64,000 nt of DNA, taken from positions 4,776,388-4,840,387 of the forward strand of contig NZ_CP024081.1 in NCBI RefSeq assembly GCF_003033885.1. Reading direction: 5' to 3'. Position numbers and translations under genes: made by a program. Shown piece after piece: positions 27,194 to 36,466 of the stretch; within the stretch, counting starts at the first letter, position 1, and each line of letters begins with the position of its first letter. The notes under the pieces were generated by a model. The model was not told where the DNA came from. It did not search any database and saw nothing but the letters and a program-made list of their open reading frames with translations. This DNA is from Pseudomonas rhizophila (GTDB lineage: Bacteria; Pseudomonadota; Gammaproteobacteria; Pseudomonadales; Pseudomonadaceae).

Positions 27194-27745
27194 TTACTTC
27201 TTCTTTTTCGGGGCGATGACCATGATCAGCTGGCGTCCTTCCATCTTAGGATGCTGTTCGACCGAACCGTACTCGAGCAGGTCTTGTTCAACCCGCTTGA
27301 GGAGTTCCATCCCCAGCTCCTGGTGGGCCATCTCACGGCCGCGGAATCGCAAGGATACCTTGGCCCTGTCCCCGTCACTCAGGAAACGTACCAGGTTGCG
27401 CAGTTTTACCTGGTAATCCCCTTCCTCCGTCCCTGGACGAAACTTGATTTCTTTTACCTGAATCTGCTTCTGGTTTTTCTTCGCCGCGGCAATCTGCTTC
27501 TTCTTTTCGAAGATCGACTTGCCGTAGTCCATCACCCGGCAAACCGGCGGGACTGCGTCTGCGGAAATTTCTACCAGATCAAGCTTGGCTTCTTCAGCAA
27601 TACGAAGCGCTTCATCAATCGAGACGATGCCAATCTGCTCGCCGTCAGCGCCAATTAACCGAACCTCGCGTGCCGAGATATTCTCGTTGATCGGGGCTTT
27701 CGGTGCAGCTCGTTTATCTTGTCTCATTTCACGCTTAATAATAAT
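27194..27745 (-). CDS. infC: Translation initiation factor IF-3, non-AUG start
   Basis: IF-3 binds the 30S subunit and proofreads initiation codons. The conserved protein continues upstream of the first ATG (27727) through KRE preceded by three consecutive ATT codons (27745, 27742, 27739). No ATG is available before the thrS stop, and GGAG lies just upstream. Initiation at ATT is the family rule and allows IF-3 to limit its own synthesis. The 183-residue version beginning at 27745 is given; the exact ATT used cannot be fixed by eye, and spacing to GGAG would favour 27742 or 27739. Confidence 0.93.
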   Translation of the reverse strand: MIIKREMRQDKRAAPKAPINENISAREVRLIGADGEQIGIVSIDEALRIAEEAKLDLVEISADAVPPVCRVMDYGKSIFEKKKQIAAAKKNQKQIQVKEIKFRPGTEEGDYQVKLRNLVRFLSDGDRAKVSLRFRGREMAHQELGMELLKRVEQDLLEYGSVEQHPKMEGRQLIMVIAPKKKK

Positions 27746-29667
27746 TACTCCAAATCTGGGCGACCACGCCGGGAAACCGCTTGCGCGAGGAACTCAGCGA
27801 ATTCGGCGACGGGCATCGAGCCCAGGTCAGCACCTTCACGAGTACGCACAGCGACAGTCTGCATCTCGACCTCCCGATCTCCAATAACCAAGAGAAAGGG
27901 AACCTTGAGCAAAGTATGCTCGCGGATTTTAAAGCCGATCTTTTCATTTCTCAAGTCGGACTTGGCACGAAATCCGCTTTGGTTGAGAGTTTTTTCGACC
28001 TCGGCGGCAAAATCTGCCTGTTTATCAGTGATATTCATGATCACTGCCTGGGTCGGCGCCAACCACGCGGGGAACGCACCCTCGTAGTGTTCGATCAGAA
28101 TCCCGACGAAGCGCTCGAACGAACCGAGGATCGCGCGGTGAAGCATGACCGGGTGCTTGCGGCTGTTGTCTTCGGACACGTATTCGGCGCCCAGACGGAT
28201 CGGCAGGTTAAAATCGAGCTGCAGGGTACCACACTGCCACACGCGACCAAGGCAATCTTTGAGCGAGAACTCGATCTTCGGCCCGTAGAAAGCCCCTTCG
28301 CCCGGTTGCAGATCGTACGCAAGGCCCGCGCTATCGAGGGCAGCGGCCAGCGCTGCTTCGGCGCGATCCCACAACTCATCGGAGCCGACGCGTTTTTCCG
28401 GACGAGTGGACAGCTTCATCTCGACTTCGGTAAAGCCGAAGTCCCGGTAGACGTCCATGGTCAGCTTGATGAAGGCAGCGGATTCGGCCTGCATCTGCTC
28501 TTCGGTGCAGAAGATATGCGCATCGTCCTGGGTGAAGGCACGCACGCGCATGATGCCGTGCAGCGCACCCGATGGCTCGTTACGGTGGCAGGCACCGAAC
28601 TCGGCCAGGCGCATCGGCAGCTCGCGGTAGCTTTTCAGGCCCTGGTTGAACACCTGCACGTGGCAAGGGCAGTTCATCGGCTTGATGGCGTAGTCGCGGT
28701 TTTCCGACTGGGTAGTGAACATGTTGTCGGCATAGTTGGCCCAGTGCCCGGATTTCTCCCACAGGCTACGGTCAACCACTTGCGGCGTCTTGATCTCCAG
28801 GTAGCCGTTTTCACGCTGGACCTGGCGCATGTACTGCTCGAGCACCTGGTACAGGGTCCAACCGTTCGGATGCCAGAACACCATGCCCGGGGATTCTTCC
28901 TGGGTGTGGAACAGGCCCAGGCGCTTGCCGATCTTGCGATGGTCACGCTTCTCGGCTTCCTCGATACGCTGGATGTAAGCCGCCAGTTGCTTCTTGTCGG
29001 CCCAGGCAGTGCCGTAGACGCGCTGCAACTGCTCGTTCTTCGCATCGCCACGCCAATAGGCGCCGGACAGCTTGGTCAGCTTGAAAGACTTCAGGAAGCG
29101 GGTGTTCGGCACATGCGGGCCACGGCACATGTCGACGTATTCTTCGTGGTAGTACAGGCCCATGGCCTGCTCGTCCGGCATGTCTTCCACCAGACGCAGC
29201 TTGTAATCCTCGCCACGCGCCTTGAACACTTCGATGACTTCGGCACGCGGGGTCACTTTCTTGATGACGTCGTAATCTTTCTCGATCAGCTGCTGCATGC
29301 GCTGTTCGATGGCCTCCATGTCTTCCGGCGTGAAAGGACGCTCAAAGGCGATGTCGTAATAGAAGCCTTCGTCGATGACAGGCCCGATGACCATCTTCGC
29401 GCTCGGGTACAGCTGCTTGACCGCGTGGCCCACCAGATGCGCGCAAGAGTGGCGAATGATCTCCAGCCCCTCTTCATCCTTTGGCGTGATGATTTGCAGC
29501 GTGGCGTCGCTGTCGATGACATCGCTGGCATCGACCAGTTTGCCGTTGACCTTGCCAGCCAGGGTGGCCTTGGCCAGGCCCGCGCCGATGGATGCTGCAA
29601 CCTCGGCTACGGAAACCGGGTGATCGAATGAACGTTGACTGCCGTCGGGAAGAGTAATAGTTGGCAT
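27745..29667 (-). CDS. thrS: Threonyl-tRNA synthetase
   Basis: 640 residues, standard length: TGS domain ([14 protein letters not shown]), second additional editing domain with HxxxH and [10 protein letters not shown], class II catalytic core with the zinc ligand Cys in [10 protein letters not shown], and anticodon-binding domain. The ATG at 29667 with GGAGG upstream is used; an upstream ATG at 29700 would read through the operator hairpin. The stop TAA immediately abuts the infC ATT codons. Confidence 0.97.
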   Translation of the reverse strand: MPTITLPDGSQRSFDHPVSVAEVAASIGAGLAKATLAGKVNGKLVDASDVIDSDATLQIITPKDEEGLEIIRHSCAHLVGHAVKQLYPSAKMVIGPVIDEGFYYDIAFERPFTPEDMEAIEQRMQQLIEKDYDVIKKVTPRAEVIEVFKARGEDYKLRLVEDMPDEQAMGLYYHEEYVDMCRGPHVPNTRFLKSFKLTKLSGAYWRGDAKNEQLQRVYGTAWADKKQLAAYIQRIEEAEKRDHRKIGKRLGLFHTQEESPGMVFWHPNGWTLYQVLEQYMRQVQRENGYLEIKTPQVVDRSLWEKSGHWANYADNMFTTQSENRDYAIKPMNCPCHVQVFNQGLKSYRELPMRLAEFGACHRNEPSGALHGIMRVRAFTQDDAHIFCTEEQMQAESAAFIKLTMDVYRDFGFTEVEMKLSTRPEKRVGSDELWDRAEAALAAALDSAGLAYDLQPGEGAFYGPKIEFSLKDCLGRVWQCGTLQLDFNLPIRLGAEYVSEDNSRKHPVMLHRAILGSFERFVGILIEHYEGAFPAWLAPTQAVIMNITDKQADFAAEVEKTLNQSGFRAKSDLRNEKIGFKIREHTLLKVPFLLVIGDREVEMQTVAVRTREGADLGSMPVAEFAEFLAQAVSRRGRPDLE

Positions 29668-29686
29668 GGCGCCTCCTCTCCTAGTG

Positions 29687-29707
29687 GTGACCCCTACCAA
29701 AGGTCAC
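29687..29707 (-). promoter_or_regulatory. tRNA-Thr anticodon-arm mimic in the thrS leader
   Basis: On the transcript, GUGACC pairs with GGUCAC around the loop UUUGGUAGG. A closing U-G pair leaves a 7-nt loop UUGGUAG, which has U at position 33, GGU at 34-36 and A at 37 of an anticodon loop, the features of tRNA-Thr(GGU). The hairpin ends about 10 nt before the AGGAGAGGAGG ribosome site and 20 nt before ATG 29667. In E. coli, ThrRS represses its own translation by binding a comparable tRNA-like operator. Confidence 0.6.
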
Positions 29708-29708
29708 G

Positions 29709-30040
29709 TGGGTTGGGATGAGCCAGTACAAGATCCAGTCCAGGCCATTCAATGACGAACGCCTGCCTTACAGCGGCAGGAGCCTTGCGGCCAACCGGGA
29801 AAACCGAACCAGAGTGACTGGGATTCAAATCAGGGTTAATCGAACATTTGCCGCAGCCGGGACCTGTTGTCCTCCGGAGCCTGAAAATACCCGAGCCCGG
29901 CATGCTAGCACAGATGAACGGTCATCGCCGCGCCCGGATTGAAGCGGACGTAAATCCTCGGTTTTTATGCCAGAGTGCTGAACTGTACCGCCCGCTACGC
30001 CTCAGATAACAAGACATCGACCCGAAAGGAGCATCTTCGC
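29709..30040. other. Intergenic region between thrS and the next gene
   Basis: It must contain the thrS promoter (leftward) and the promoter of the gene at 30041 (rightward). A small hairpin CCTGCC/GGCAGG is at 29762-29780. No RNA gene or open frame could be supported. Confidence 0.4.
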
Positions 30041-30343
30041 ATGCGTCTGAACACATTATTTGCAGTAGTCGCCCCCCTCGCCCTGCTGCTCCCGCTGACC
30101 GCCCACGCCGAATGGCCCAAGGGGGAGCGTGAAAAATATATGGCCCAATGCACCGAGGCGGCCACGCCACAGATCGGCGCGGCAGCGGCCAAATCCCATT
30201 GCGCCTGTGGCGCCGATGCGATCAAGTCCTACCCGGCAGCCGACATTCAAGCCTTGATGGACAATAAGGCGACACCGCAGCTGCAGCAAAAAGCACTGGG
30301 GCAGATTGCAAAATGCAAGGCCGATAACAAGGCCAAAAAGTAA
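30041..30343 (+). CDS. Small exported protein, function unknown
   Basis: 100 residues from ATG 30041 (AAAGGAG upstream). A clear signal peptide (residues 1-22, hydrophobic core LFAVVAPLALLLPL, cleavage AHA-EW) is followed by a short helical domain with cysteines in CTEAA, SHCACG and AKCKAD, which could form disulphides in the periplasm. No named family is recognised. Monocistronic. Confidence 0.75.
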   Translation: MRLNTLFAVVAPLALLLPLTAHAEWPKGEREKYMAQCTEAATPQIGAAAAKSHCACGADAIKSYPAADIQALMDNKATPQLQQKALGQIAKCKADNKAKK

Positions 30344-30356
30344 GAAAACAGGTCTT

Positions 30357-30372
30357 TGCACGGAGCCGTGCA
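30357..30372 (+). terminator. Weak terminator hairpin
   Basis: TGCACGG and CCGTGCA form a 7-bp stem with a 2-nt loop 14 bp after the stop at 30343. No good U-run follows, so termination may be weak. Confidence 0.4.
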
Positions 30373-30632
30373 TCGATAAAAAACGCTGATTTCGGGCCTT
30401 TTTGACCGATTTATTCAGGTTTTACAGCTTTTTTTATCGTCTTTACGTTCGGCTGAAAGCCTTTAAAACCGGGCCTTTCAGCCGGATCAGGCAGTAAAGA
30501 AAACACGACTGATTGGCAAACAGCGCGTGCGGGGGGCTCCCAAATCGAACATTTCGACTATGATACCCCGGTGTGCCCAGTTGGCCTGAGCAGCACAGTA
30601 CACTGAAAATATATGTTTCTTGGAGATACACC

Positions 30633-30845
30633 ATGTCTAATCGCCAAACCGGCACCGTTAAATGGTTCAACGATGAAAAAGGCTTCGGCTTCATCACTCC
30701 TACAGGTGGCGGTGACGACCTGTTCGTACACTTCAAAGCTATCGAAAGCGACGGTTTCAAAAGCCTGAAAGAAGGCCAGACCGTTTCCTTCGTGGCTGAG
30801 AAAGGCCAAAAGGGTATGCAAGCTGCACAGGTTCGCCCAGAGTAA
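30633..30845 (+). CDS. Cold-shock domain protein (CspA family)
   Basis: 70 residues: a single cold-shock OB-fold with RNP1 (KGFGFI) and RNP2 (LFVHF) intact, so it binds single-stranded RNA/DNA as an RNA chaperone. ATG 30633 has TTGGAG about 9 nt upstream. The preceding ~290-bp gap is T-rich and could supply the long structured leader typical of cold-inducible csp genes. It is followed by a strong terminator. Confidence 0.96.
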   Translation: MSNRQTGTVKWFNDEKGFGFITPTGGGDDLFVHFKAIESDGFKSLKEGQTVSFVAEKGQKGMQAAQVRPE

Positions 30846-30860
30846 TTACTCGGCGAGCAC

Positions 30861-30892
30861 AAAAAACCCCGTCCATGTGACGGGGTTTTTTA
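30861..30892. terminator. Bidirectional rho-independent terminator
   Basis: AAAAAACCCCGTC and GACGGGGTTTTTT flank a 5-nt loop, so it can stop both the csp transcript and the convergent lipoprotein transcript. Confidence 0.93.
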
Positions 30893-30911
30893 TGGGCGAT
30901 TGAAAAATCAA

Positions 30912-31226
30912 TCAGCCGCAGTTCACCCGATTGATGATCAGATTGGCGTCAGTGTTGAGATTCAGGCGATCCGAGCGGTACTCAAGCGTCATCATATCGT
31001 TGGGCTTGAGGATCCGCGCATATTGCGCACCGGCGCGGGTGCGGGCTTGTTCCAGCAGTTGCGGCGAGGCCTTCTTGCCGATGGCGAACTCGGCAGCTGT
31101 TGCTTCGCAGCGGCTGTAGCCTGTTTCTGTTGCTACCGGATCAGGGGTCGATTCAGAGGTGCTGCTGCAACCGCTCAAGAGCGCGACGGCCAGCAAAGTA
31201 CCCAATGACGCGAGCTTCCAAGGCAT
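30912..31226 (-). CDS. I78-family peptidase inhibitor-like lipoprotein
   Basis: 104 residues. Lipobox LLSGC with Cys20, then a ~70-residue domain with the I78 inhibitor pattern (CEATAAEFAIGKKASPQL, LKPNDMMTLEYRSDRLN, ending in NRVNCG). These proteins are thought to inhibit serine proteases and protect the envelope. Monocistronic and convergent with the csp gene. Confidence 0.8.
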   Translation of the reverse strand: MPWKLASLGTLLAVALLSGCSSTSESTPDPVATETGYSRCEATAAEFAIGKKASPQLLEQARTRAGAQYARILKPNDMMTLEYRSDRLNLNTDANLIINRVNCG

Positions 31227-31389
31227 GAAGCCTCCTTTTGTTGATGATTAAACAGAGAGCGTGCGACAGCCCAAACGAAGCTTGGTTTCAACCCAAGGGC
31301 TATCATGGTGCCCTCATCAGGAAAACAGGCAGTTTGCCTGAGCCGACATCCCGCTTCAGGGGTGAATCGTGACTGAATATGAATCGTGC

Positions 31390-31695
31390 TCAGTAAACGT
31401 CGATGTAGTCAAAGGGCGGATTCGGCCAGTTGTCTTTCAACGCATTGTAGATCTGCATGACCCAGACCTCGTCGCTGGCGGCGACCCGCCCGACGTAGCC
31501 TGAACCTTTTGCCCACGTTTCCAGCCGAAACGATAGCCCGTCGATGTCCACACCGCCCACCACGCCCGAAGACAAATAGGCGATACCCGCCTTGGTCACG
31601 CGCAGTTGGGTGTGCTCGTCATCACTGGCCGAAGCCAGCAACTGACGAACCGCGTCGAGGGTCAACCCGTCAGGAGCGTTCAAATCGATCTGCAC
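31390..31695 (-). CDS. Conserved hypothetical protein
   Basis: 101 residues from a GTG at 31695 with GAGG upstream. Soluble, acidic, with regularly spaced beta-strand-like segments and an aromatic C-terminus (WPNPPFDYIDVY). No signal peptide. The family is not recognised; base use matches neighbouring core genes. Confidence 0.6.
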   Translation of the reverse strand: MQIDLNAPDGLTLDAVRQLLASASDDEHTQLRVTKAGIAYLSSGVVGGVDIDGLSFRLETWAKGSGYVGRVAASDEVWVMQIYNALKDNWPNPPFDYIDVY

Positions 31696-31826
31696 GGCGG
31701 GGGCCTCTTCAGAAAGTCAAAAAGCAAGTGTCGCACAGCCCTTCCCTGATGCCTAAGTCGCAGTGCAAAACCCCAGGCAAAAATGGTTAACTCACCCTAC
31801 AGACCTCCCAACTCGCGAGCCCGACC

Positions 31827-32024
31827 ATGAGCACCGTCAGCATCGAAGCCACCATCAATGCCAAATGGTCGGAGGGCCACAGCTCCTATAGCCCTGGCAG
31901 CCCCGAAGAACTGGCAATCATCGGTATAGAACTGTTGGTCAAGGAGCTGGGAACGAAGGCGGCCCTGAACTTTATCCAGCAAGCGTTCGAACGATACCCC
32001 AGCAGCATTGAAGCGGTGGATTGA
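31827..32024 (+). CDS. Small hypothetical protein
   Basis: 65 residues, ATG 31827. The ribosome site is weak. The composition and amphipathic helices (LAIIGIELLVKELGTKAALNF) look like a real small protein. It lies in a 370-bp gap between two leftward genes. Function unknown. Confidence 0.45.
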   Translation: MSTVSIEATINAKWSEGHSSYSPGSPEELAIIGIELLVKELGTKAALNFIQQAFERYPSSIEAVD

Positions 32025-32068
32025 AACACACCCGCAAGCCCTGACCTGCGGGTGTTCGACAAGACCGA

Positions 32069-33097
32069 TTACTTCAGACGCGCCAGGCGCTCGGTCAGCA
32101 GGTCAAAAAAGCCCTGAGCGTCGCCATCCTGCACCCAGTAGGCATTTTTGGGTGCCTTCAGGCCGTCGTACCAGTCAACGATGGTCTGTCCGAAAGTCGG
32201 CCCTTCACGGCTGTCCACCACGACGTTGACTGAACGCCCGGTAAACAACTCTGGCTTGAGCAGGTAGGCAACCACCGTGGCGTCGTGCACCGGCCCACCC
32301 GTCATGCCGTAGTGCTCCATATCACCTTTGACGTATTCGTTGAGAATGTCGCCGACGATCTTGCTGGCCTTGTTGTTCACGGCAGCGATCTGCTTCAGGC
32401 GTGCTTCGCTGGTGAGGATCTTGTGGGTCACATCCAGCGGCAGGTAAGTGAGCTTCACACCGCTCTTGAGCACCACTTCTGCGGCCTGTGGATCAGCGTA
32501 CAGGTTGAACTCGGCCACCGGAGTGATGTTGCCGCCATTGAAGTGCGCACCGCCCATGATCACCACTTCCTTGATGCCCTGGACAATTTCGGGCTCCTGT
32601 ATCAATGCCAGGGCCAGGTTGGTCTGCGGGCCAAGCATGGCAATGGTGATGCTATGGGGCTTGGCAGCCTTGAGGGTATCGATCAGGTAGTTGACGGCGT
32701 TGCCCTTGGCCAGCCCCTTCTTCGGCTCATACACCTCGACACCTGACAGGCCTTCCTTGCCATGGATGTTTTCCGCGTAGATAGGCGTGCGCATCATCGG
32801 CTTCGGCGCACCGGCATACACCGGCACGTCTTCGCGCCCCGCCCATTCCCGGGCCAGGCGAGCGTTGCGCGATGTCTTGTCCAGACGCACGTTGCCAGCG
32901 ACGGTGGTCAACGCGCGGATATTCAGCTCTTCGGGGGAAGCCAGGGCAAACAACAGGGCAACCACATCGTCGGCCCCCGGATCAGTGTCGATGATCAGGT
33001 CGATTTTTTCCGCCGCCTGGGCGCTCGTAGCAGTGATCAGTGACAAAAGCAGCAGACTCCGGAACAGTTGACGCATTTTCTGAGCATAGCGGTGCAT
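32069..33097 (-). CDS. Exported inosine/uridine-preferring nucleoside hydrolase
   Basis: 342 residues from ATG 33097 (AAGGA upstream). A signal peptide (1-28, LLLLSLITATSAQA) precedes the hydrolase fold. The calcium-binding motif DTDPGADD is at 37-44 and the catalytic-region HD is in GPVHDATVVAYLL. It splits ribonucleosides to base and ribose, here in the periplasm. It is 30 bp downstream of rbsD, so it belongs to the ribose operon and would feed ribose to RbsB. Cytoplasmic forms lack the signal sequence. Confidence 0.88.
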   Translation of the reverse strand: MHRYAQKMRQLFRSLLLLSLITATSAQAAEKIDLIIDTDPGADDVVALLFALASPEELNIRALTTVAGNVRLDKTSRNARLAREWAGREDVPVYAGAPKPMMRTPIYAENIHGKEGLSGVEVYEPKKGLAKGNAVNYLIDTLKAAKPHSITIAMLGPQTNLALALIQEPEIVQGIKEVVIMGGAHFNGGNITPVAEFNLYADPQAAEVVLKSGVKLTYLPLDVTHKILTSEARLKQIAAVNNKASKIVGDILNEYVKGDMEHYGMTGGPVHDATVVAYLLKPELFTGRSVNVVVDSREGPTFGQTIVDWYDGLKAPKNAYWVQDGDAQGFFDLLTERLARLK

Positions 33098-33126
33098 GGC
33101 GCATTCCTTGTGCAGGGTTGAGAAGG

Positions 33127-33531
33127 TTAGAACGTTACTCCGGCAATCAACACGATGTTGCAATACGGGGAGCATTCTCCCGTGCGAATAATCGCCCGAG
33201 CTTGCCTGCTGACCGCCTTGAATTGTTCATGGCTGACCAGCTCCCGCGCCCCCAGCGCGCCATCGGCATGCAGTGCCTCCAGTGTCGCCAGGGCCGCAGG
33301 TTGTTTATCGAAAATCTCTTCAGCGAGTACGTGGCTTTCCACCTGCATTTCGCTGAGCAGCACTTTCAGGGTGCTGACAAAATCCGGGATGCCGTGGGTC
33401 AGGGCCAGGTCGATCAACTCGACCTGTGGGGGCACCGGCAAACCCGCATCACCGATGACCACCTTGTCGCCGTGGCCAAGGGAAGCGATCAGTCGCGACA
33501 GCGCGATATTCAACAACGGCGTCTTTTTCAT
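33127..33531 (-). CDS. rbsD: D-ribose pyranase
   Basis: 134 residues, typical length, starting [22 protein letters not shown] with the catalytic His in the LGHGD segment. It interconverts beta-pyran and furan forms of ribose so that RbsK can act. It overlaps rbsK by 4 bp. Confidence 0.95.
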   Translation of the reverse strand: MKKTPLLNIALSRLIASLGHGDKVVIGDAGLPVPPQVELIDLALTHGIPDFVSTLKVLLSEMQVESHVLAEEIFDKQPAALATLEALHADGALGARELVSHEQFKAVSRQARAIIRTGECSPYCNIVLIAGVTF

Positions 33532-34442
33532 GATTTGAAAGCCTGTACTTCCAGCAAGGTGGGAATGGAGGGCTGTGCCCCCGCACGGGTGACCGACAAC
33601 GCGGCAGCGACCTGACCAAAACGAATCGCCTCGACCTCGCTTTTGCCGTCAGCCAAGGCTGCGGCGAAGCCGCCGACAAAGGTGTCTCCGGCCGCCGTGG
33701 TGTCAACCGCCTTGACCAACGGCGCCGGGAAGTGCTGGAAACTCGCGCCGTTGGCGAACATCAGACCCTGGGCGCCCAGGGTCACGATCACCTTGCCGGC
33801 ACCAGCGGCGAGCAATTGCGTCGCGGCCGCTTCGGCGGTTTCCAGAGAGTCCACCGCCAGCCCGCTCAGCACGGCGGCTTCGCTCTCATTGGGAATCAGA
33901 TAGTCGATACAGGCGTACCAGTCGGCCGGCAAGGGCCGGGAGGCCGGCGCCGGGTTCAGGATGACGGTCTTGCCCAGTTCCCGGCCGCGCTTGAGTGCAT
34001 GCCCGACGGTCGCGTCCGGCACCTCAAGCTGGCAGATAATGACGTCGGCGCTGCGCAGCACCTCATCGAACTGGTCCAGGACATCAGGGGTAAGCACGCC
34101 GTTGGCCCCGGCGACGATCACGATCGCATTCTGGCTGTTGTCGTCGACAACGATCAGCGCTACGCCGCTGGAGCCGGCCACGACACTGACCGACTGGCAA
34201 TCGATGCCCTCGGCCAGCAGCGCCCCGCGCAATTGCTGGCCATAGGCATCACTGCCCACGCAACCGACCATGGACACCTTCGCCCCCAGGCGCGCCGCGG
34301 CCACGGCCTGATTGGCGCCCTTCCCGCCCGGGATGGTGCAGAACGATTCACCAATCAGCGTTTCACCGCCCCTGGGAAGACGGGGTGCACGGGTCACCAG
34401 GTCCATGTTCAGGCTGCCTACTACCACTACTTTTGCTGGCAT
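33528..34442 (-). CDS. rbsK: Ribokinase
   Basis: 304 residues, PfkB family. [15 protein letters not shown] is the N-terminal signature, and [14 protein letters not shown] the C-terminal signature with the catalytic Asp. It phosphorylates ribose to ribose-5-phosphate. It lies 23 bp downstream of rbsR and overlaps rbsD. Confidence 0.96.
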   Translation of the reverse strand: MPAKVVVVGSLNMDLVTRAPRLPRGGETLIGESFCTIPGGKGANQAVAAARLGAKVSMVGCVGSDAYGQQLRGALLAEGIDCQSVSVVAGSSGVALIVVDDNSQNAIVIVAGANGVLTPDVLDQFDEVLRSADVIICQLEVPDATVGHALKRGRELGKTVILNPAPASRPLPADWYACIDYLIPNESEAAVLSGLAVDSLETAEAAATQLLAAGAGKVIVTLGAQGLMFANGASFQHFPAPLVKAVDTTAAGDTFVGGFAAALADGKSEVEAIRFGQVAAALSVTRAGAQPSIPTLLEVQAFKS

Positions 34443-34465
34443 ACGTCTTCACTCATCAATTCGGT

Positions 34466-35485
34466 TCAGCGGTATTGGGCGAATGTACCTGACAGCGGTG
34501 CAGTCGACTCTCGCAAGACAATGCTGGGTGTCACGATGCGCTGATCGGTGGCCAGCCCCGGCGTTGCGATCCGCCGCAACAGCACTTCAGCGGCCATCTC
34601 ACCGAGCTGCAGGATCGACTGCCCCACCGTGGTCAGCGCCGGATAGACATAACGGCTCATCTGAATGTCATCGAAACCAATGACCGACAGTTCACTGGGC
34701 ACGCGCACGTTGCGCTCGGCGGCGGCGCGCAGCACACCGATTCCGATCATGTCGTTGGCCGCAAAAATCGCACTGGGCGGCCGTTGTTCGAGCAGCCTGG
34801 CCGCCGCCTGATAACCACCGGTGCTGGTGAAATCGCTTTCGAGCATGCGTTCGACGGGCAGCTCGACCCCGGCTTCTTTCAGGGCGCGGCAGTAACCGGC
34901 CAGACGCATCTGCGCCACGCTGGTGTCCGCCGGGCCACCGATAAAGGCGATATCACGGTGGCCAAGCTCCAGCAGGTGCCGGGTGGCGAGGTAGGCGCCG
35001 TGCTCATGATCGATGCGCACCAGGTCCGCGTCGACACCGTCGAGCCCACGGTCGACGATGACCATGGGCGTACGCACGCTGGTCAGCCCCTGGGCGAGAC
35101 CGGCATCGCCGCCGGCGGAAGCGACGATCAGACCGTCGATGCGTTTTTCCAGCAGCACCCGCAGATAACTGCGCTGCTTGTCCGGGTTGTCGTCGGAGTT
35201 GCACAGGATCACGCAGTAGCCGTTGCGCTCACAGTAATCCTCGATCCCCCGGGCCAGTTCGGCAAAGTAGGGATTGAGGCTGTTGGGCACCAGCAAGCCA
35301 ATGGTTGCAGTGGTCTTGGCCTTGAGCGAGCGGGCCACCGCGCTGGGCACGTAGTCGAGCTGCTCGATGGCGGCCTCGACCTTGCGCCGCACCTCTTCGC
35401 TGACCGGTCGCGTCTTGTTCACTACGTGGGAGACGGTCGTGTAGGAAATTCCCGCGAGCGCCGCCACATCCTTGATCGTCGCCAT
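34466..35485 (-). CDS. rbsR: LacI-family ribose operon repressor
   Basis: 339 residues. The N-terminal LacI helix-turn-helix (MATIKDVAALAGISYTTVSH) and hinge precede a periplasmic-binding-protein-like sensor domain. It is encoded inside the operon between rbsC and rbsK, with a 3-bp gap to rbsC. It is expected to bind the CGCAAACGTTTGCG palindrome upstream of rbsB and be released by ribose. Confidence 0.94.
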   Translation of the reverse strand: MATIKDVAALAGISYTTVSHVVNKTRPVSEEVRRKVEAAIEQLDYVPSAVARSLKAKTTATIGLLVPNSLNPYFAELARGIEDYCERNGYCVILCNSDDNPDKQRSYLRVLLEKRIDGLIVASAGGDAGLAQGLTSVRTPMVIVDRGLDGVDADLVRIDHEHGAYLATRHLLELGHRDIAFIGGPADTSVAQMRLAGYCRALKEAGVELPVERMLESDFTSTGGYQAAARLLEQRPPSAIFAANDMIGIGVLRAAAERNVRVPSELSVIGFDDIQMSRYVYPALTTVGQSILQLGEMAAEVLLRRIATPGLATDQRIVTPSIVLRESTAPLSGTFAQYR

Positions 35486-35488
35486 GGT

Positions 35489-36466
35489 TCAGGCCCGCCG
35501 ACTGGCGCGCTGACTGCGGTAAGTATCGAGCACCACCGCAACCACAATCACCGCGCCGGTAATGATGCGCTTGGTCGGTTCGGTGGCGCCAATCTGCGCC
35601 AGGCCCGCGGCCAGCACGGAGATGATCAGCACGCCAAAGAAGGTGCTGATGACCGAACCGCGCCCGCCCATCAGGCTCGTGCCGCCGATGACCACAGCAG
35701 CGATGACCTGCAGCTCGAGCCCCGAACCAGCGTTCGGGTCGGCCGCTTCCAGACGGGAAATCTGGAACAGCGCGGCCAGACCGGCCAGCAACCCCATCAG
35801 GCTGAACACCAGGATCTTGTATGGTTTTGGATTGATACCCGCCAATCGCACGGCTTCTTCATTGGTGCCGATACCGATCAGATAACGGCCAAACACGGTG
35901 CGGGTCAGCACAGCCTGGGCGATGAAGATCACCAGCAAGGCAATGATGAATGACGGCGAAATACCGAAGGCGATTGGATTGGATAGCCAAGCGAAGGAAT
36001 CCCCGATGTAGGCCGTCCGCGAGCCGGTCATCTGGTACGCCAGGCCTCGGGCCATTTCCAGCACGCCGAGGGAAACGATGAACGATGGGATCCGCCACGC
36101 CACGGTAATCGAACCGGTAACGGTGCCGGCCAGGGCCGCCACGGCCATTCCCAACAACGCCGCCGGCCCGACGCTCCAGCCCCAGCCCAACACCGCCACG
36201 CTCACCGTCGATGCGGCCAGGGCCAGCACCGACCCCACCGATAGATCGATACCGCCGATGATCAGGATGAAGGTCATGCCGACCGCCAGCACCATGAGGT
36301 CTGGAATCTGGTTGGCCAGGGTGCTGAAGGTGTCATACGAAAGAAAATGGCTGCTCAGGACCGAGAACAACGCGATCATCGCCAACAAGGCCCCGGCCAG
36401 TCCCAGGTAGGTGCCCAGGCCATAGAAGTTGCCACTCGGTTTGCCGACGGCCGATACGGTTTTCAT
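35489..36466 (-). CDS. rbsC: Ribose ABC transporter permease
   Basis: 325 residues with about ten hydrophobic segments; the loop GIDLSVGSVLAL and the EAVRLAGIN coupling segment are RbsC landmarks. It overlaps rbsA by 4 bp. Confidence 0.95.
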   Translation of the reverse strand: MKTVSAVGKPSGNFYGLGTYLGLAGALLAMIALFSVLSSHFLSYDTFSTLANQIPDLMVLAVGMTFILIIGGIDLSVGSVLALAASTVSVAVLGWGWSVGPAALLGMAVAALAGTVTGSITVAWRIPSFIVSLGVLEMARGLAYQMTGSRTAYIGDSFAWLSNPIAFGISPSFIIALLVIFIAQAVLTRTVFGRYLIGIGTNEEAVRLAGINPKPYKILVFSLMGLLAGLAALFQISRLEAADPNAGSGLELQVIAAVVIGGTSLMGGRGSVISTFFGVLIISVLAAGLAQIGATEPTKRIITGAVIVVAVVLDTYRSQRASRRA

